From assembly GCA_019925095.2 (NCBI GenBank), contig CM034394.1, positions 6,584,272 to 6,648,271 on the forward strand: 64,000 bases of DNA. Reading direction: 5' to 3'. The translations under genes and the position numbers were made by a program. This DNA comes from Dendrolimus kikuchii. Taxonomy: Eukaryota; Arthropoda; Insecta; Lepidoptera; Lasiocampidae. This document shows, piece after piece, positions 10,601-18,985 of this stretch. Under the pieces are notes generated by a model. That model did not search any database. It saw nothing but the letters and a program-made list of their open reading frames with translations, and was not told the DNA's origin. The first letter of the stretch is position 1. Each line of letters begins with the position of its first letter.

Positions 10601-12818
10601 CCTTGATAACAGCCCTATGAGCAAGGTAGTGGCCTATATTGTGATCGACTTGTGAAGGAAGAACCTCTTCTATGATACCTAAATTAACCCACTCCTTGAA
10701 AATTTTATCATATTCTTCAAATTTCTCGTTGGATATCAACTTCTGCGTAGTAGTTTCCAACCTTTGTTTCGCTTTGACAAAATTAGACAGTAAATCTTCA
10801 TAACCTACTTTAAATGGTAACATAACCTCATACCTCCCCTCAGCATTTATATTTATGGTTTCCTCAAACGCTGTTAATGTTTCAGCTACCAATTCCATTT
10901 TTGATTTTACTTCCGTAGGGTCTTTAATACCTAACATTTCCAGTGACCAATATGCTGTAAAATCATTTTCATTGTTAGCACAGAATAGAATACTAGTGGA
11001 TGTACTATTTTTACTAATACTTACTTCTTGACCTTGTAAAGTCCATCCTAATTTAGTTTTAATAGCTGTTAAACCGTTTTCTAGTTGAACAAATGTGCCT
11101 GTTAACAAAAAACCTGAAATATCAGCCCCTATCAAAATACCTATATCATCATTACCACCAGTTTTGTCTGTTAGTATAATATTATGCTGATTTAACAAAT
11201 TAAATAGTTTTTTATCTTTAAAATCAACCTTAGGAATATTGTTACATATAAAATCTCGGCTTAAGGCCATAATGTTCATTTCAAAATCACTTTCAAAAGT
11301 TTTCATTTTTAAATTGTACAAATTATGTAATTTTGAATTTGTTGTAACACCACCAAAAAGACAATGGGATAACATTTCCCTTTTCAGAGGTTTTGCTTCC
11401 AATACATCTATAATGCTTTGTTTTACATAGGAGCGTTGAGATCCACTGTCGAATAAAGCTCTTGTCAAAACTTTTCTATTATTGTAATGAATCTCGACCA
11501 CTACAGTTTGAAGCAAAGTTGTATCCTTGTGGGAAGATGACGCTGTCGACAATGTAGTAGGTTCTGTACTCACACTCTCACGCGTTATATTATTTTGTAC
11601 CGGACAGAAAACAGTGTTGTGTCTTTTTTGACATATAAAACATTTTATATATAATTTGCAAAATTTAGCTATGTGTCCCCGTTTAAAACATAAATCACAT
11701 ACTCGTTTTTTCCTTATATGTTCTTTTCTTTGGTCAACACTCATTTTACCTATTTTAAAACATTCGGCTGAACTGTGATTTTCTTTATCGCACCAAATAC
11801 ACGCTGTTTTCTTTTCTTTTTTGTTTGTGTTGATGAGACACTCCGCCGTATGTTCCCTTGTTGTGTTGGTATCTTCATGCGCGGTGAATGTGCTTCTCGC
11901 CATATTAAAACGCTGTTCACTTTCTACCTCTTTCCTAAGGAATGTCAATAAATTATTCAGCTCTTCTTCCATCTTATTACTATGTATAGCTGAACGTTCC
12001 CATGCCTTAAGAATTTCCTGAGGTAGCGCCGACTCTACCATGGGTAGTATAAACGCAGCATGATTTTTTGATATACCCAATGTTTCAAGGGCCCTCAAAT
12101 GTGCACTCAATTTATCGTATAATGATACGAGAGACTCCTCTTGATTTTTATTTAATATTAATTGTAGAAGTTCTCGTACATAATGTTGCGTAAGAAGTTC
12201 CTCTCTAGCGTACCTTGACATGAGATGTTCCATGCATTTGACATAGTTCTCATTCGAGACTGGATAACTTTCTACTAGAGTTCTAGCCTCGGTGTGTGGT
12301 ACGACAGCTTGTAACAAATACTGGAACTTGTCTTCATCTTCTAACACTGAACTTTCATGGATCTTTTTAAACTGATTCCAAAATGGAAGCCAATTTTTCA
12401 CGCTACCATCAAATTTCGTAATTTCTATCTTTGGTAAACGTATTTTTAGGGATTGACTATGAAGAAATGACTCACACTTTTGTGGAATACTCCTCTCCTC
12501 CTTCTGTTTTTCCAACAACATTTCACACTTCGTTAATATGCGTAGCCATCTCGAAGTATAATTTTCAATTTCTTCCAATTCTTTCCCCAGTTGGTCTTCC
12601 GAAAAATCCGCGTTAGATGTAATTATATCTTTTATCTTTCCGTCAATTATTTGTAGAGCTTCATGGTATTGCTTTAACTGCTTTTTTGCAGATTCTACTT
12701 CGAAGAAGTCCGTTTGCGGGCTTTCTAGAAGCCCTTCCAAACAGTTGGCATTCTTTGAAAATAATCGCCGCATAACGGATCTTTCTTTCTTTTTTGCATC
12801 CAACTCCACGGTCGCCAT
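7659..12818 (-). CDS. BEL/Pao gag-pol polyprotein (1719 aa)
   Basis: Structural and replicative polyprotein of a BEL/Pao retrotransposon. Visible domains: a gag-like DUF1759 region at about 125-280 (FDGSVKNWLPFWNQF), and three zinc knuckles at 340-405 (two CX2CX4HX4C and one CX2CX3HX4C). The aspartic protease has DSGS at 457-460. The reverse transcriptase has ADIAKAF with D794 and YVDN at 871-874. RNase H has D1040, E1083, D1113 and D1158. The integrase has an HHCC finger (H1335, H1340, C1370, C1373) and D1405, D1464, E1510, followed by a DUF5641-like C-terminus (WPLGIIETLTEGKDG). No stop or frameshift is seen. The start ATG overlaps the LTR/PBS junction and has a favourable context (A at -3, G at +4). 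The RT box is YVDN rather than the common YVDD. Small frames on either strand inside this interval are shadows. Confidence 0.96.
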   Translation of the reverse strand: MATVELDAKKKERSVMRRLFSKNANCLEGLLESPQTDFFEVESAKKQLKQYHEALQIIDGKIKDIITSNADFSEDQLGKELEEIENYTSRWLRILTKCEMLLEKQKEERSIPQKCESFLHSQSLKIRLPKIEITKFDGSVKNWLPFWNQFKKIHESSVLEDEDKFQYLLQAVVPHTEARTLVESYPVSNENYVKCMEHLMSRYAREELLTQHYVRELLQLILNKNQEESLVSLYDKLSAHLRALETLGISKNHAAFILPMVESALPQEILKAWERSAIHSNKMEEELNNLLTFLRKEVESEQRFNMARSTFTAHEDTNTTREHTAECLINTNKKEKKTACIWCDKENHSSAECFKIGKMSVDQRKEHIRKKRVCDLCFKRGHIAKFCKLYIKCFICQKRHNTVFCPVQNNITRESVSTEPTTLSTASSSHKDTTLLQTVVVEIHYNNRKVLTRALFDSGSQRSYVKQSIIDVLEAKPLKREMLSHCLFGGVTTNSKLHNLYNLKMKTFESDFEMNIMALSRDFICNNIPKVDFKDKKLFNLLNQHNIILTDKTGGNDDIGILIGADISGFLLTGTFVQLENGLTAIKTKLGWTLQGQEVSISKNSTSTSILFCANNENDFTAYWSLEMLGIKDPTEVKSKMELVAETLTAFEETININAEGRYEVMLPFKVGYEDLLSNFVKAKQRLETTTQKLISNEKFEEYDKIFKEWVNLGIIEEVLPSQVDHNIGHYLAHRAVIKESSLTTALRPVFDASATDRNGISLNMCLEKGLNLLDLIPNLLIGFRKGAIGITADIAKAFLQISLPIEHRDFLKFLWWENKSTENIVVYRHCRVVFGLTCSPFLLSATIQHHLNKTSGKYLETAQLLKKSFYVDNCITSLDTEKEVHKFIEESRAIMEMAKFNLRLWVTAPLSINETGKEVISVLGLNWNTKADKLFCNLDSLPDYNNLPSKITKRYLLSLIQRVFDPIGFTAPAMLIPKLVLQEIWLLKLPWDVQLPNDILTRFKEWYKYIAYLKDCSIPRRLTTFILKDSELSLHLFCDASKNGFGAGVWLRTQNGNGVSVQLLSAKARVSPPKKITITRLELTAALIGSRLLAHVRENLKCPNIQEYYWTDSGVTLSWIKRELPLNTFVGNRVKEIRQYTNIKNWYHIPGGHNWADLASRGCNAKELLQCRWWEGPAWLQQPRENWPHSELVVDESEVYLETKKTVCNKHIIIEENILNKLETYFSKYTKIIKGMAWILRFVHNVKHVNNKRIGVISFSEYEKAEKTIIKMVQSECKEYLNKNVNLTKFVDTEGLIRVKTKLLLSEDFPESIKTPYLLPSGAQVIRKMVRQRHEQIQHAGASQLITDLRSRFWIIGIRRIVKSVISSCIICKRYKSKPTQAPTAPLPLERITCAEPFKTTGVDLAGPLVLRNNDKCWIVLYTCAVYRAVHLELTRSLSTEAFMMTLRRFLARRGRVDTMMSDQGTNFMGTKNLLSSLRWEEIQEESTVRRISWKMNAPSAAWWGGYWERLIRIMKDLLPKILGKASVSYEELETIVCDCEAVMNGRPLTYINSEGGEYLEPLTPAHFIQPLVSNNTTDLDIIDGDILNTRLKYLQSLREQFRQRFKSEYIMSLVQKGRETSDVLRAGDVVLIETEEKRLKWPLGIIETLTEGKDGVMRTAVVKTSTGRKVRPVQRLYKLEVAAPTTNGSSDAGANSKQQHTRSGRSVKLPSKFQLYV
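12807..12817 (-). other. BEL primer binding site, tRNA-Arg type
   Basis: The sense strand TGGCGACCGTG starts directly after the CA end of the 5' LTR. It matches, from memory, the primer binding site attributed to a tRNA-Arg in elements such as mdg1 and 412 for its first 11 bases. The same bases encode the first residues of gag (M-A-T-V). Confidence 0.8.
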
Positions 12819-13007
12819 GTTAAAAAAATCGACTCGGCAATATCTTTGGAAGCTTTATTTATTGATAAATTGATATAATTTTAAGAGAGGAAAAAAAACG
12901 TCTTTTATTTTATATATCTATATTCTGACAACACAAATACAGAGCCAAATAATAAAAAAACAACTTATCAAACACTATGGAATAAAACAGAGGTTTCATT
13001 TCAAACA
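12818..13007 (-). repeat. BEL 5' LTR (promoter LTR)
   Basis: 190 bp, ends TG/CA. The sense strand carries TATATAAAA at 12908-12916 and AATAAATAAAG at 12853-12863. Its last base supplies the A of the gag-pol start codon. The outer flank 13008-13012 is CCTCT, matching 7339-7343. Confidence 0.95.
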
Positions 13008-13169
13008 CCTCTAATATCGATTTTCTTCAAAGCTACCTTTCATGTCCTATCGCTTTGATTTTCATGATTCAGAACTTTTCCCTTCATAATCCATAACTTA
13101 AAGTGGGTGTAGTTTTGACGACACAAGTAACTATTATCTCACCAAATATTTACTTTATTATTATTATTT

Positions 13170-13480
13170 GTTTATTGCAGGAGATCAGCAGACAGGCAGA
13201 CGGCCCACTTGATGGAAAGCGGTTACCATCGTCTATGGACATTTGCAACATCAAAGTTGCTACAAATGCGCTGCTGCTCTCTTAAGGGAGACTAGAACCT
13301 GGTCACTAATGCTGGAATACAACTCAGGGCTGTTATGGCGACATACTTTAGACCAGGGGTGGTAGCCATCCAGTCGGGCAAATGCCCTACCACCTGGCTG
13401 TGGGTTGTTAAGTCGCCTCTTACGACAGGCCGCCCCAACGCAGGAAATTGTATTCTTTTTCCGTTCCTGCACAGATAAAT
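13170..13480 (-). repeat. SINE-A copy
   Basis: Near full-length minus-strand copy 160 bp from the BEL insertion. On the plus strand it reads tttattgcaggag ... gttcctgcacagataa, with all family landmarks. The overlapping frames at 13103-13645 are by-products of the repeat. Confidence 0.75.
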
Positions 13481-13639
13481 ATTAATAAAGTTTTCTATTA
13501 TTCTTCGGTATACTATATGGGTATATAAAACATTTTCTTCTCCAAATTCTATTATATTAAGTTCTAGACGTAAAATCTTCAATTTAGCATTCTTGAAGTA
13601 TATAGTATTCTGCATTTTTATGCTTGCTTGTTGGCAAAC

Positions 13640-14130
13640 TAGCAAACAGGACCACTCGATGGCAAGTGACTTCCATTGCTCATGGACATCTGCAGCACTA
13701 AGGGAGCCGAAGCGTTGCCTACCTCATTGAAACTAAATATCTGTTTACGCCTTTTTTGAAGAGCCCCATATTGTAGTGCTCTGGAAAAACCGCGGGAGAG
13801 TAGCCAACGAGCGGAACGATGGTAAAATGGAGACTAAGCACCAAATCAAATAGCTCATCAGAGCACTCCCCATTGTACAGACGGTAGAAAAGAACAAGCT
13901 TAGAGCGTCAACGTTTCTTCTAAGATTTCAAGGTTCTAAACCGTCTGCGAGGTCGGAATTTTTGACAATCTGGACCACTCAGTGCTGCAAGGAGTTGATT
14001 AGGAGCAACTGGTACTGAGGTGCACCAACCCAAAGATGGGAGCAGTACTCCATGTGGGGACGGACTTAGACTTTATATAATAAAAGCCTATGTCCCGGTG
14101 TGAAGTACCACTTAGGCCTGTTGTGAGTGT
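13640..14130 (-). pseudogene. Jockey/CR1-like LINE ORF2 C-terminal relic
   Basis: The minus strand translates piecewise to VRPHMEYCSHLWVGAPQY, then LVLFYRLYNGECSDELFDLV, then AVFPEHYNMGLFKKGVNRYL and a stop. These are the conserved blocks (RPHMEYC.HLW, FYR.YNGECSEELF, FP..YNM..FK..V) of the C-terminal region of jockey/CR1-type LINE reverse transcriptases. At least one frameshift and in-frame stops break it. Its 3' end (13640-13720) carries 'ctgcagatgtccatgagcaa' and a CATCGAGTGG block like the 3' end of SINE-A, making it a plausible parent of the SINE-A tail. Confidence 0.75.
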
Positions 14131-14189
14131 TAGTGAGGCATGATACCTAAAATTTTATATTTAGATTTAAGTTCTATTTATTATGAGGC

Positions 14190-14420
14190 TCGGAAATAGG
14201 AAGGCGGGCCACCTAATGGAAAGAGGTTATCGTCGCCTATAGATGTTTGCAACACCAGGAACTAAGCTAGTGTATTTTCAGCCTTTAGGATGGCACAAAG
14301 ATGATGGAGATAGGATATGAGAGATGGCACAAACGAGGTGGAATAATGGTATGGACTAGCAGAGATGAGATAGAATTGATGGGATGGTGGGGAGGACTTA
14401 GGTCAATAGAAGTGAACCAT
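14190..14420 (-). repeat. LINE 3' tail relic with purine-rich stretch
   Basis: The plus strand shows 'aatggaaagaggttatcgtc' and 'tagatgtttgcaacaccagg', the reverse complement of the LINE/SINE-A tail. It is followed by a degenerate GATAGGATATGAGA-type purine-rich stretch. The same arrangement occurs at 18280-18430, 30340-30500 and 43960-44080. Confidence 0.5.
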
Positions 14421-14555
14421 CGGAAGTCTCACTCATCGTACAAAAGACGACTATCCCAATGCTAATCGTTTCACACCGTTAGCATAGTCCATGAGAACGT
14501 GGTATCACATCAATCGAAGCAGCCCTAAAAACTGTAAACAAGATAATGATTCCAC

Positions 14556-14600
14556 ACTAGAATCTAACACGTTCCATGATGGGACGTGTAAGATTCTAGT
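14556..14600. repeat. Short hairpin
   Basis: Arms ACTAGAATCTAACACGTTCC and GGGACGTGTAAGATTCTAGT pair at 18 of 20 positions around the 5-base loop ATGAT. Function unknown. Confidence 0.6.
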
Positions 14601-14604
14601 CTCT

Positions 14605-15335
14605 GGTCTCGAACACATTTAAAAGATTAAAAAAAAAATAACTTCAACCCGCTTTATACTTTAGTGAGTAATAAAGACGGTGACATTTTTAATTTGAAGA
14701 AATCCCCTTAAATAAATAAGAAAAAAGTAAACATAACGAATGGACGAATATGGTGATATTATAAGCTTTCTGCTTCTATTTTATGAAAATCTTACATGCA
14801 AGCTCGATCCATATATCTGCATAACGACCTGGTTTTAATCCACTTTAGTTCCAAGCATATTATATTGCAACATTATAATGTAACAGACACTACACAGGGG
14901 TTAATGTAATCCGGTGCCAGTAAACTGCTTACTACGCGTAATGTTTATAAGCTACAGCGAGCTATGACAAATAAACTACGTGGGATAATATTTTTAGCAA
15001 TATAGCAGCAACAAACTATCACAGTAAAAAATGGCAGCCCAAACCTGAACATTGTTCATCAAGGGATGAAATAGATAGATTACCAATGAAGGTTTAGTTT
15101 TGAGTTAACAATGGATTTTCTTAAACTTTTTCTTTCCACATATTTGTACGCCAGTAATTTTTTGCACTTTTTTTTGTTAAGTATAAACTTGCAGAGAAAT
15201 TGGCGTACAGAATGGAAATGAATCGCTGAAAACGAAATTGGTGTAGACGAATTTAGCAATGATTCAGATTCCAGTAATAACAAGATAGTAACTCTGTGTT
15301 TTTTTTTTCATAAAAATTAGTCAAATAAATAAAAG
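14605..15335. other. AT-rich sequence, nothing assigned
   Basis: No gene recognised. The minus-strand frame 15080-15283 is AT-rich and featureless. Confidence 0.4.
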
Positions 15336-15386
15336 ATTATGTTTGTATTGGAGTTACAATAAAGGGTTATCTATCTATCTATCGAA
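15336..15386 (+). repeat. LINE 3' tail with (TATC)n
   Basis: 'ggagttacaataaagggtta' followed by (TCTA)n: a polyadenylation-type signal plus a 4-bp tandem tail, as in family C. Confidence 0.5.
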
Positions 15387-15780
15387 AATTATTTATATCG
15401 GTATTTTAAAAGTAAGTTGATAAGATGTTAGTTTAACTCCTATTCTTTTATACATAAATACATATTTCACGCCTGTTTCGCATAGGGGTAGGCAAAGACT
15501 ATGGATTTCCACTTACTACGATCTTGATATAGATTTATGTTCTTTTATATATAAATAAAGTTAGAATTCGTTGTAACATGTGTACGCACCCTTATTAATC
15601 AGTTAGACAAATAATATAAGACATCTTTGTAATCGTACAATAATTATATAGGTATACCATCATGGCCATTCAGGCCACACTTGTACACATTTAATATAGT
15701 ACTTACTAGTTTTATAAGTTTTCTGTAAGGGTATACAATAAAGAGTTCTTTCTCTATGCATCTATAACACGGAATTAGAA
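15387..15780. other. AT-rich sequence with another LINE tail-like end
   Basis: Around 15718-15760 the sequence 'gtatacaataaagagttctt' resembles family C tails. The rest is unassigned. Confidence 0.35.
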
Positions 15781-15814
15781 TATGTACACGAACCCCTTGA
15801 CCAGAAAATATTCT

Positions 15815-16312
15815 AGCTATCTGGGTTTGATACCTGGCGTGGTAAATTTCGTAAACGAACTTCCACTGTTTACTATGGTCTGGGTGTTTGGGATCGGCCC
15901 AGTCCGATGTATATTACCTATACACAAGCGTAACTTGCTTAACTTGAGATTTTTTTTTTTTTTTATTGCAGGAGATCAGCAGACAGGCAGACGGCCCACT
16001 TGATGAAAAGCGGTTACCATCGCCTATGGACATTGGCAACACCAAAGGTGCTACAAAAGGCGCTGCTGCTCTCTTAAGGGAGATGGGAACCTGGTCACTA
16101 ATGCCGGAACACAACACAAGGTTGTTATGGCGACATACTTTAGACCAGGGGTGGTAGCCATCCAGTCGGGCAAATGCCCTACCACCTAGCTGTGGGTTGT
16201 TAAGTCGCCTCTTACGACAGGCCGCCCGGCCGCAGGAAATTGTATTCTTTCTCCGTTCCTGCACGGATAAAATAATACGGATAAACAATGTGTGTTTGTC
16301 TGCCGATTTCAT
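15815..16312 (+). repeat. SINE-B copy split by a SINE-A insertion
   Basis: The plus-strand SINE-B body (GGTTTGATACCTGGCG, TTTACTATGGTCTGGGTG) runs to about 15949. Its distal part ('ggataaacaatgtgtgtttg' and 'tctgccgattt') resumes after 16270. The intervening DNA is a minus-strand SINE-A. Therefore SINE-A inserted into an existing SINE-B here. Confidence 0.7.
15950..16270 (-). repeat. SINE-A copy nested in SINE-B
   Basis: One of the best preserved copies, with GGCCGCCCGGCCGCAGG and CTCCGTTCCTGCACGG on the plus strand and a T-run (the A tail) at 15951-15964. Open frames at 15914-16360 are by-products. Confidence 0.8.
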
Positions 16313-16314
16313 TA

Positions 16315-16616
16315 TTAATTTACTTTGCATTATCTTGATGAACAATAAAGTGTTATCCATTTATGCAAAAATGAAAGGTAAAATAGATCGATAAGGGTCA
16401 AAAAACGTCTTGGGTCACATCAGCAATCTATACTAATTTATAAACGACCCAAGTTCGTATAATAATACCACAAAATATTTATTGCCATTCATCTTCTGAC
16501 CGCGTAGTAAATTTAATTTGGCTTTAATGATCATGTAGAGAATATAAATTAAAATATTTGTTTATTATATACGTATATTAAGTTAGAAAGTAACCAATTT
16601 TAGTTCAGAATATTGA
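16315..16616. other. AT-rich sequence, nothing assigned
   Basis: No feature could be supported. Confidence 0.4.
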
Positions 16617-16619
16617 GAT

Positions 16620-16740
16620 TAGAATAGAATATACTTTATTGTTGAAATAGTACACAAAAACAGCTTAGAATTAGGTACAAATGGCGGTCTTATCACTGAC
16701 AGCGATCTCTTCCAGACAACCTTGGGATGAAGAGAGAAAT
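16620..16740 (-). repeat. LINE 3' tail, family C
   Basis: Minus-strand copy with a (TATTC)-type tail, TTTATTG signal and the GACCGCCATTTGTACC block. The hairpin arms are partly decayed. Confidence 0.6.
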
Positions 16741-16864
16741 ATGGAAAAAATAAAAATTGAAAGACAAAAGCTAGGGCAGGGTCCTGTTGATTTTATTTTT
16801 AATGTTACATATTATATATTAATTTCATTATATAAATGTGCATAAAGATTTAGTATATATAGTA

Positions 16865-17085
16865 ATATTATCTTAATATATATAAGTTACGTGTCACGTT
16901 GTTTGTCCGCGATGGACTCCTAAACTACTTGACCGATTTTAATCAAATTTGCACACCGTGTGCAGTTTGATCCGACTTGAAAGATAGGATAGCTTACATT
17001 TGGACCCGGTAGGTGGCGCTGGAATCGAGTTCTAAATTTTATTTCTTCAGGGCAGAACAACATCTGCCGGGACAGCTAGTATGTA
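16865..17085 (+). mobile_element. Non-autonomous repeat ending in CAGCTAGT
   Basis: Contains 'cttgaccgattttaatcaaa', a GGTAGGTGGCGCTGGAATC block and the end 'catctgccgggacagctagt'. Related pieces with GGTAGGTGGC lie at 20995-21285 (inverted) and 41195-41275. Helitron-like end, class uncertain. Confidence 0.45.
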
Positions 17086-17089
17086 TATA

Positions 17090-17494
17090 AATATACGTAC
17101 ATTTATAAGATTGAAAGTGTATTTCTACAGTTATTTAGTACCCTAGTTGTCCTTTTCGTGTTTCTTTTTAAAGTTAATAATTAATTTTCTTATGTACCCT
17201 CTTATTTGTAAACGATACAAGCGGTCATTTCCTTAATTGAATAATAGTGTTATATTTTTATTTATTCTGTGATTAGCGCCTGTTTTGTATAGAGTAGTTC
17301 TCCATAATTTATCTCCATTTTATATAACAATAATATAATGTGGTAATTGTGTACAGATTATGATTGAAAATCTCTCAATTGTATATAGACGGCATTCACT
17401 ACACTTTGTTTTCATGTTGGCAAACGCGATAGATTTGTATTGTGTTCGGTTTGTTTCATTACATGTAAAACTTTAAATAAAATGTTTTATAGAT
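17090..17494. other. AT-rich sequence, nothing assigned
   Basis: No coding frame or repeat end recognised. Confidence 0.4.
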
Positions 17495-17632
17495 AGATAG
17501 ATAGATAACTCTTTATTGTACACCAATACAAATATGAACTTACAGACTAAAATTATATCTAGTTATGTACAAAGGGCGGTCTTATCGCCAAAAAGCGATC
17601 TCATCCAGACAACCCCAGGAATGAATTGAGAT
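17495..17632 (-). repeat. LINE 3' tail, family C, (GATA)n end
   Basis: Plus-strand GATAGATAGATAGATAAC at the end, then the signal, GGGCGGTCTTATCGCC and GCGATCTCATCCAGAC. On the minus strand the last two blocks form an ATCGC/GCGAT hairpin. Confidence 0.7.
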
Positions 17633-18060
17633 GATAATGGCGATGGTGGTATACGTAACATATAGTACAAACTACTTACATTTTAATAATAAATTCATAA
17701 ATTATATATATATGCAGAGAAATTGTTTTATATAATATCTTGTATAAAATATTATCTGGAATTTCCAAACAGTTAATTTATTAAATTCTTTTCATTCATA
17801 ACACTTTAATTGAAATAGTTTATCAATGACGTCCATCCGCTATCGGTTGTGCCAATAGCTAAGTTTCATGTACTGCTAAATTGTTGGAGGGATGGCGAGG
17901 TGTTCTAAAAATGCTTGTAGACCGTGAACAGTTAGTCTAATAAATGTGTTAAAACCGTAAAGTTCTCTGATTATAGCGATTATAAATAACTATGTGACCA
18001 GTTGCTGTACTTTTATTACCATAAACCCTTCTGAGTTGTTGCAAGTATTACAGTATATGA
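17633..18060. other. AT-rich sequence, nothing assigned
   Basis: No gene or repeat boundary recognised. Confidence 0.4.
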
Positions 18061-18064
18061 ATGC

Positions 18065-18430
18065 AGTATTTTTATTTAATGCCGCCAAGGCAGTCGAATC
18101 TATAATTAGGCTCCTCGTAGCGCCTCATTACGATGCGGAGGGACAACTAGATTTGGTAGGTAGTCTGGCAGTTGGTGCTTACAACTTCTGTAGCGCCGGC
18201 CGTCGGGAGTCCCACATACCCCTTGGTGACCTCCCGGGGCCCGAGGGTATGCGCCAATGCATTCCCCAGACTTAACAAACATAAGTAGACTGACGGAAAG
18301 TGGTTACCACCGCCTATGAATGTGTAGAATCCCAAGAGCAATGCTTTACGGTGCCAGCCGTTAGTATATAGTTAAGGGAAGTTAGGATACAGGAGATAGG
18401 AAGTGAAGGCGAGATAGGAGGGATAAGACA
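18065..18430 (-). repeat. LINE 3' end relic
   Basis: The GC-rich segment 18100-18270 leads, on the minus strand, from a tail-like piece ('cattcataggcggtggtaac', 'cactttccgtcag') preceded by a purine-rich stretch on the plus strand. The 93-codon plus frame 17994-18275 crosses it but matches no known protein, so I treat it as chance. Confidence 0.4.
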
Positions 18431-18498
18431 CGAGGAGATCAGACAGCTTTAATGGCAATTGAATTGACACTGTTTCCCGTTCATGATAACTTGACATA

Positions 18499-18632
18499 GA
18501 ATAGAATAGAATAGAAAACACTTTATCGTTCACCAAAATAAACCATTACAGAATAATTACAATAATTTAATGGCAAAACAAAAGTCGGCCTTATCGCTTT
18601 AAGCGATCTCTTCCAGGCAACCTGACTGAGAG
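18499..18632 (-). repeat. LINE 3' tail, family C, (AGAAT)n end
   Basis: Plus-strand 'atagaatagaatagaataga' tail, then GTCGGCCTTATCGCTTTAAGC and GATCTCTTCCAGGCAACC. The minus-strand hairpin ATCGCTTAAAGCGAT is perfect here. Confidence 0.7.
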
Positions 18633-18743
18633 GATACTTTTAACAACTTATATCTAGGTATAATTAAATTACAAACACGTAAAATAAAATTGACATGTAT
18701 GGTTACCAAATTCTTAAAATTAACATCACTCAAAATCTTATAC

Positions 18744-18985
18744 TAATATACAAAGCTGAAGAGATTGTTTGTTTGTTTGTTTCATTGAACGCGCTAATCT
18801 CAGGAACTACTGGTCTGATTTGAAAAATTCTTTCAGTGTTAGATAGCCCATTTATTGAGAAAGGTTATATAATATCATCACGCTAAGATCATTAGGAGCG
18901 GAGCACCAATGAAGAATGTTTCAAAATCGGGGGGTTTTGAAAACAAATTCCACGCGAACGACGTCGTGGGCATAAGCTAGTCTTG
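18744..18985 (+). mobile_element. Helitron-like non-autonomous repeat
   Basis: Starts near 'cttatactaatatacaaagc', contains 'actactggtctgatttgaaa' and ends 'cgtcgtgggcataagctagt'. The ends are compatible with TC...CTAG followed by T. Related to 33890-34195. Confidence 0.5.

Larger units (their letters stand above)
7344..13007 (-). mobile_element. Complete BEL/Pao LTR retrotransposon
   Basis: About 5.66 kb. It has two near-identical LTRs (7344-7535 and 12818-13007) that both begin TG and end CA, and a 5-bp direct repeat CCTCT at 7339-7343 and 13008-13012. A tRNA-Arg-like primer binding site touches the 5' LTR, a purine-rich tract touches the 3' LTR, and there is one uninterrupted gag-pol frame. 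Domain order protease, RT, RNase H, integrase with a DUF1759-type gag identifies the BEL/Pao superfamily. The LTRs differ only in an A-run of 10 versus 8, so the insertion should be recent. It lies on the same strand as the PGRMC gene. Confidence 0.97.

Noticed and set aside
15914..16360. 148-codon minus-strand frame
   Set aside because: It is read-through of a SINE-A copy. The same peptides recur in the other copies (4059-4331, 13260-13472).
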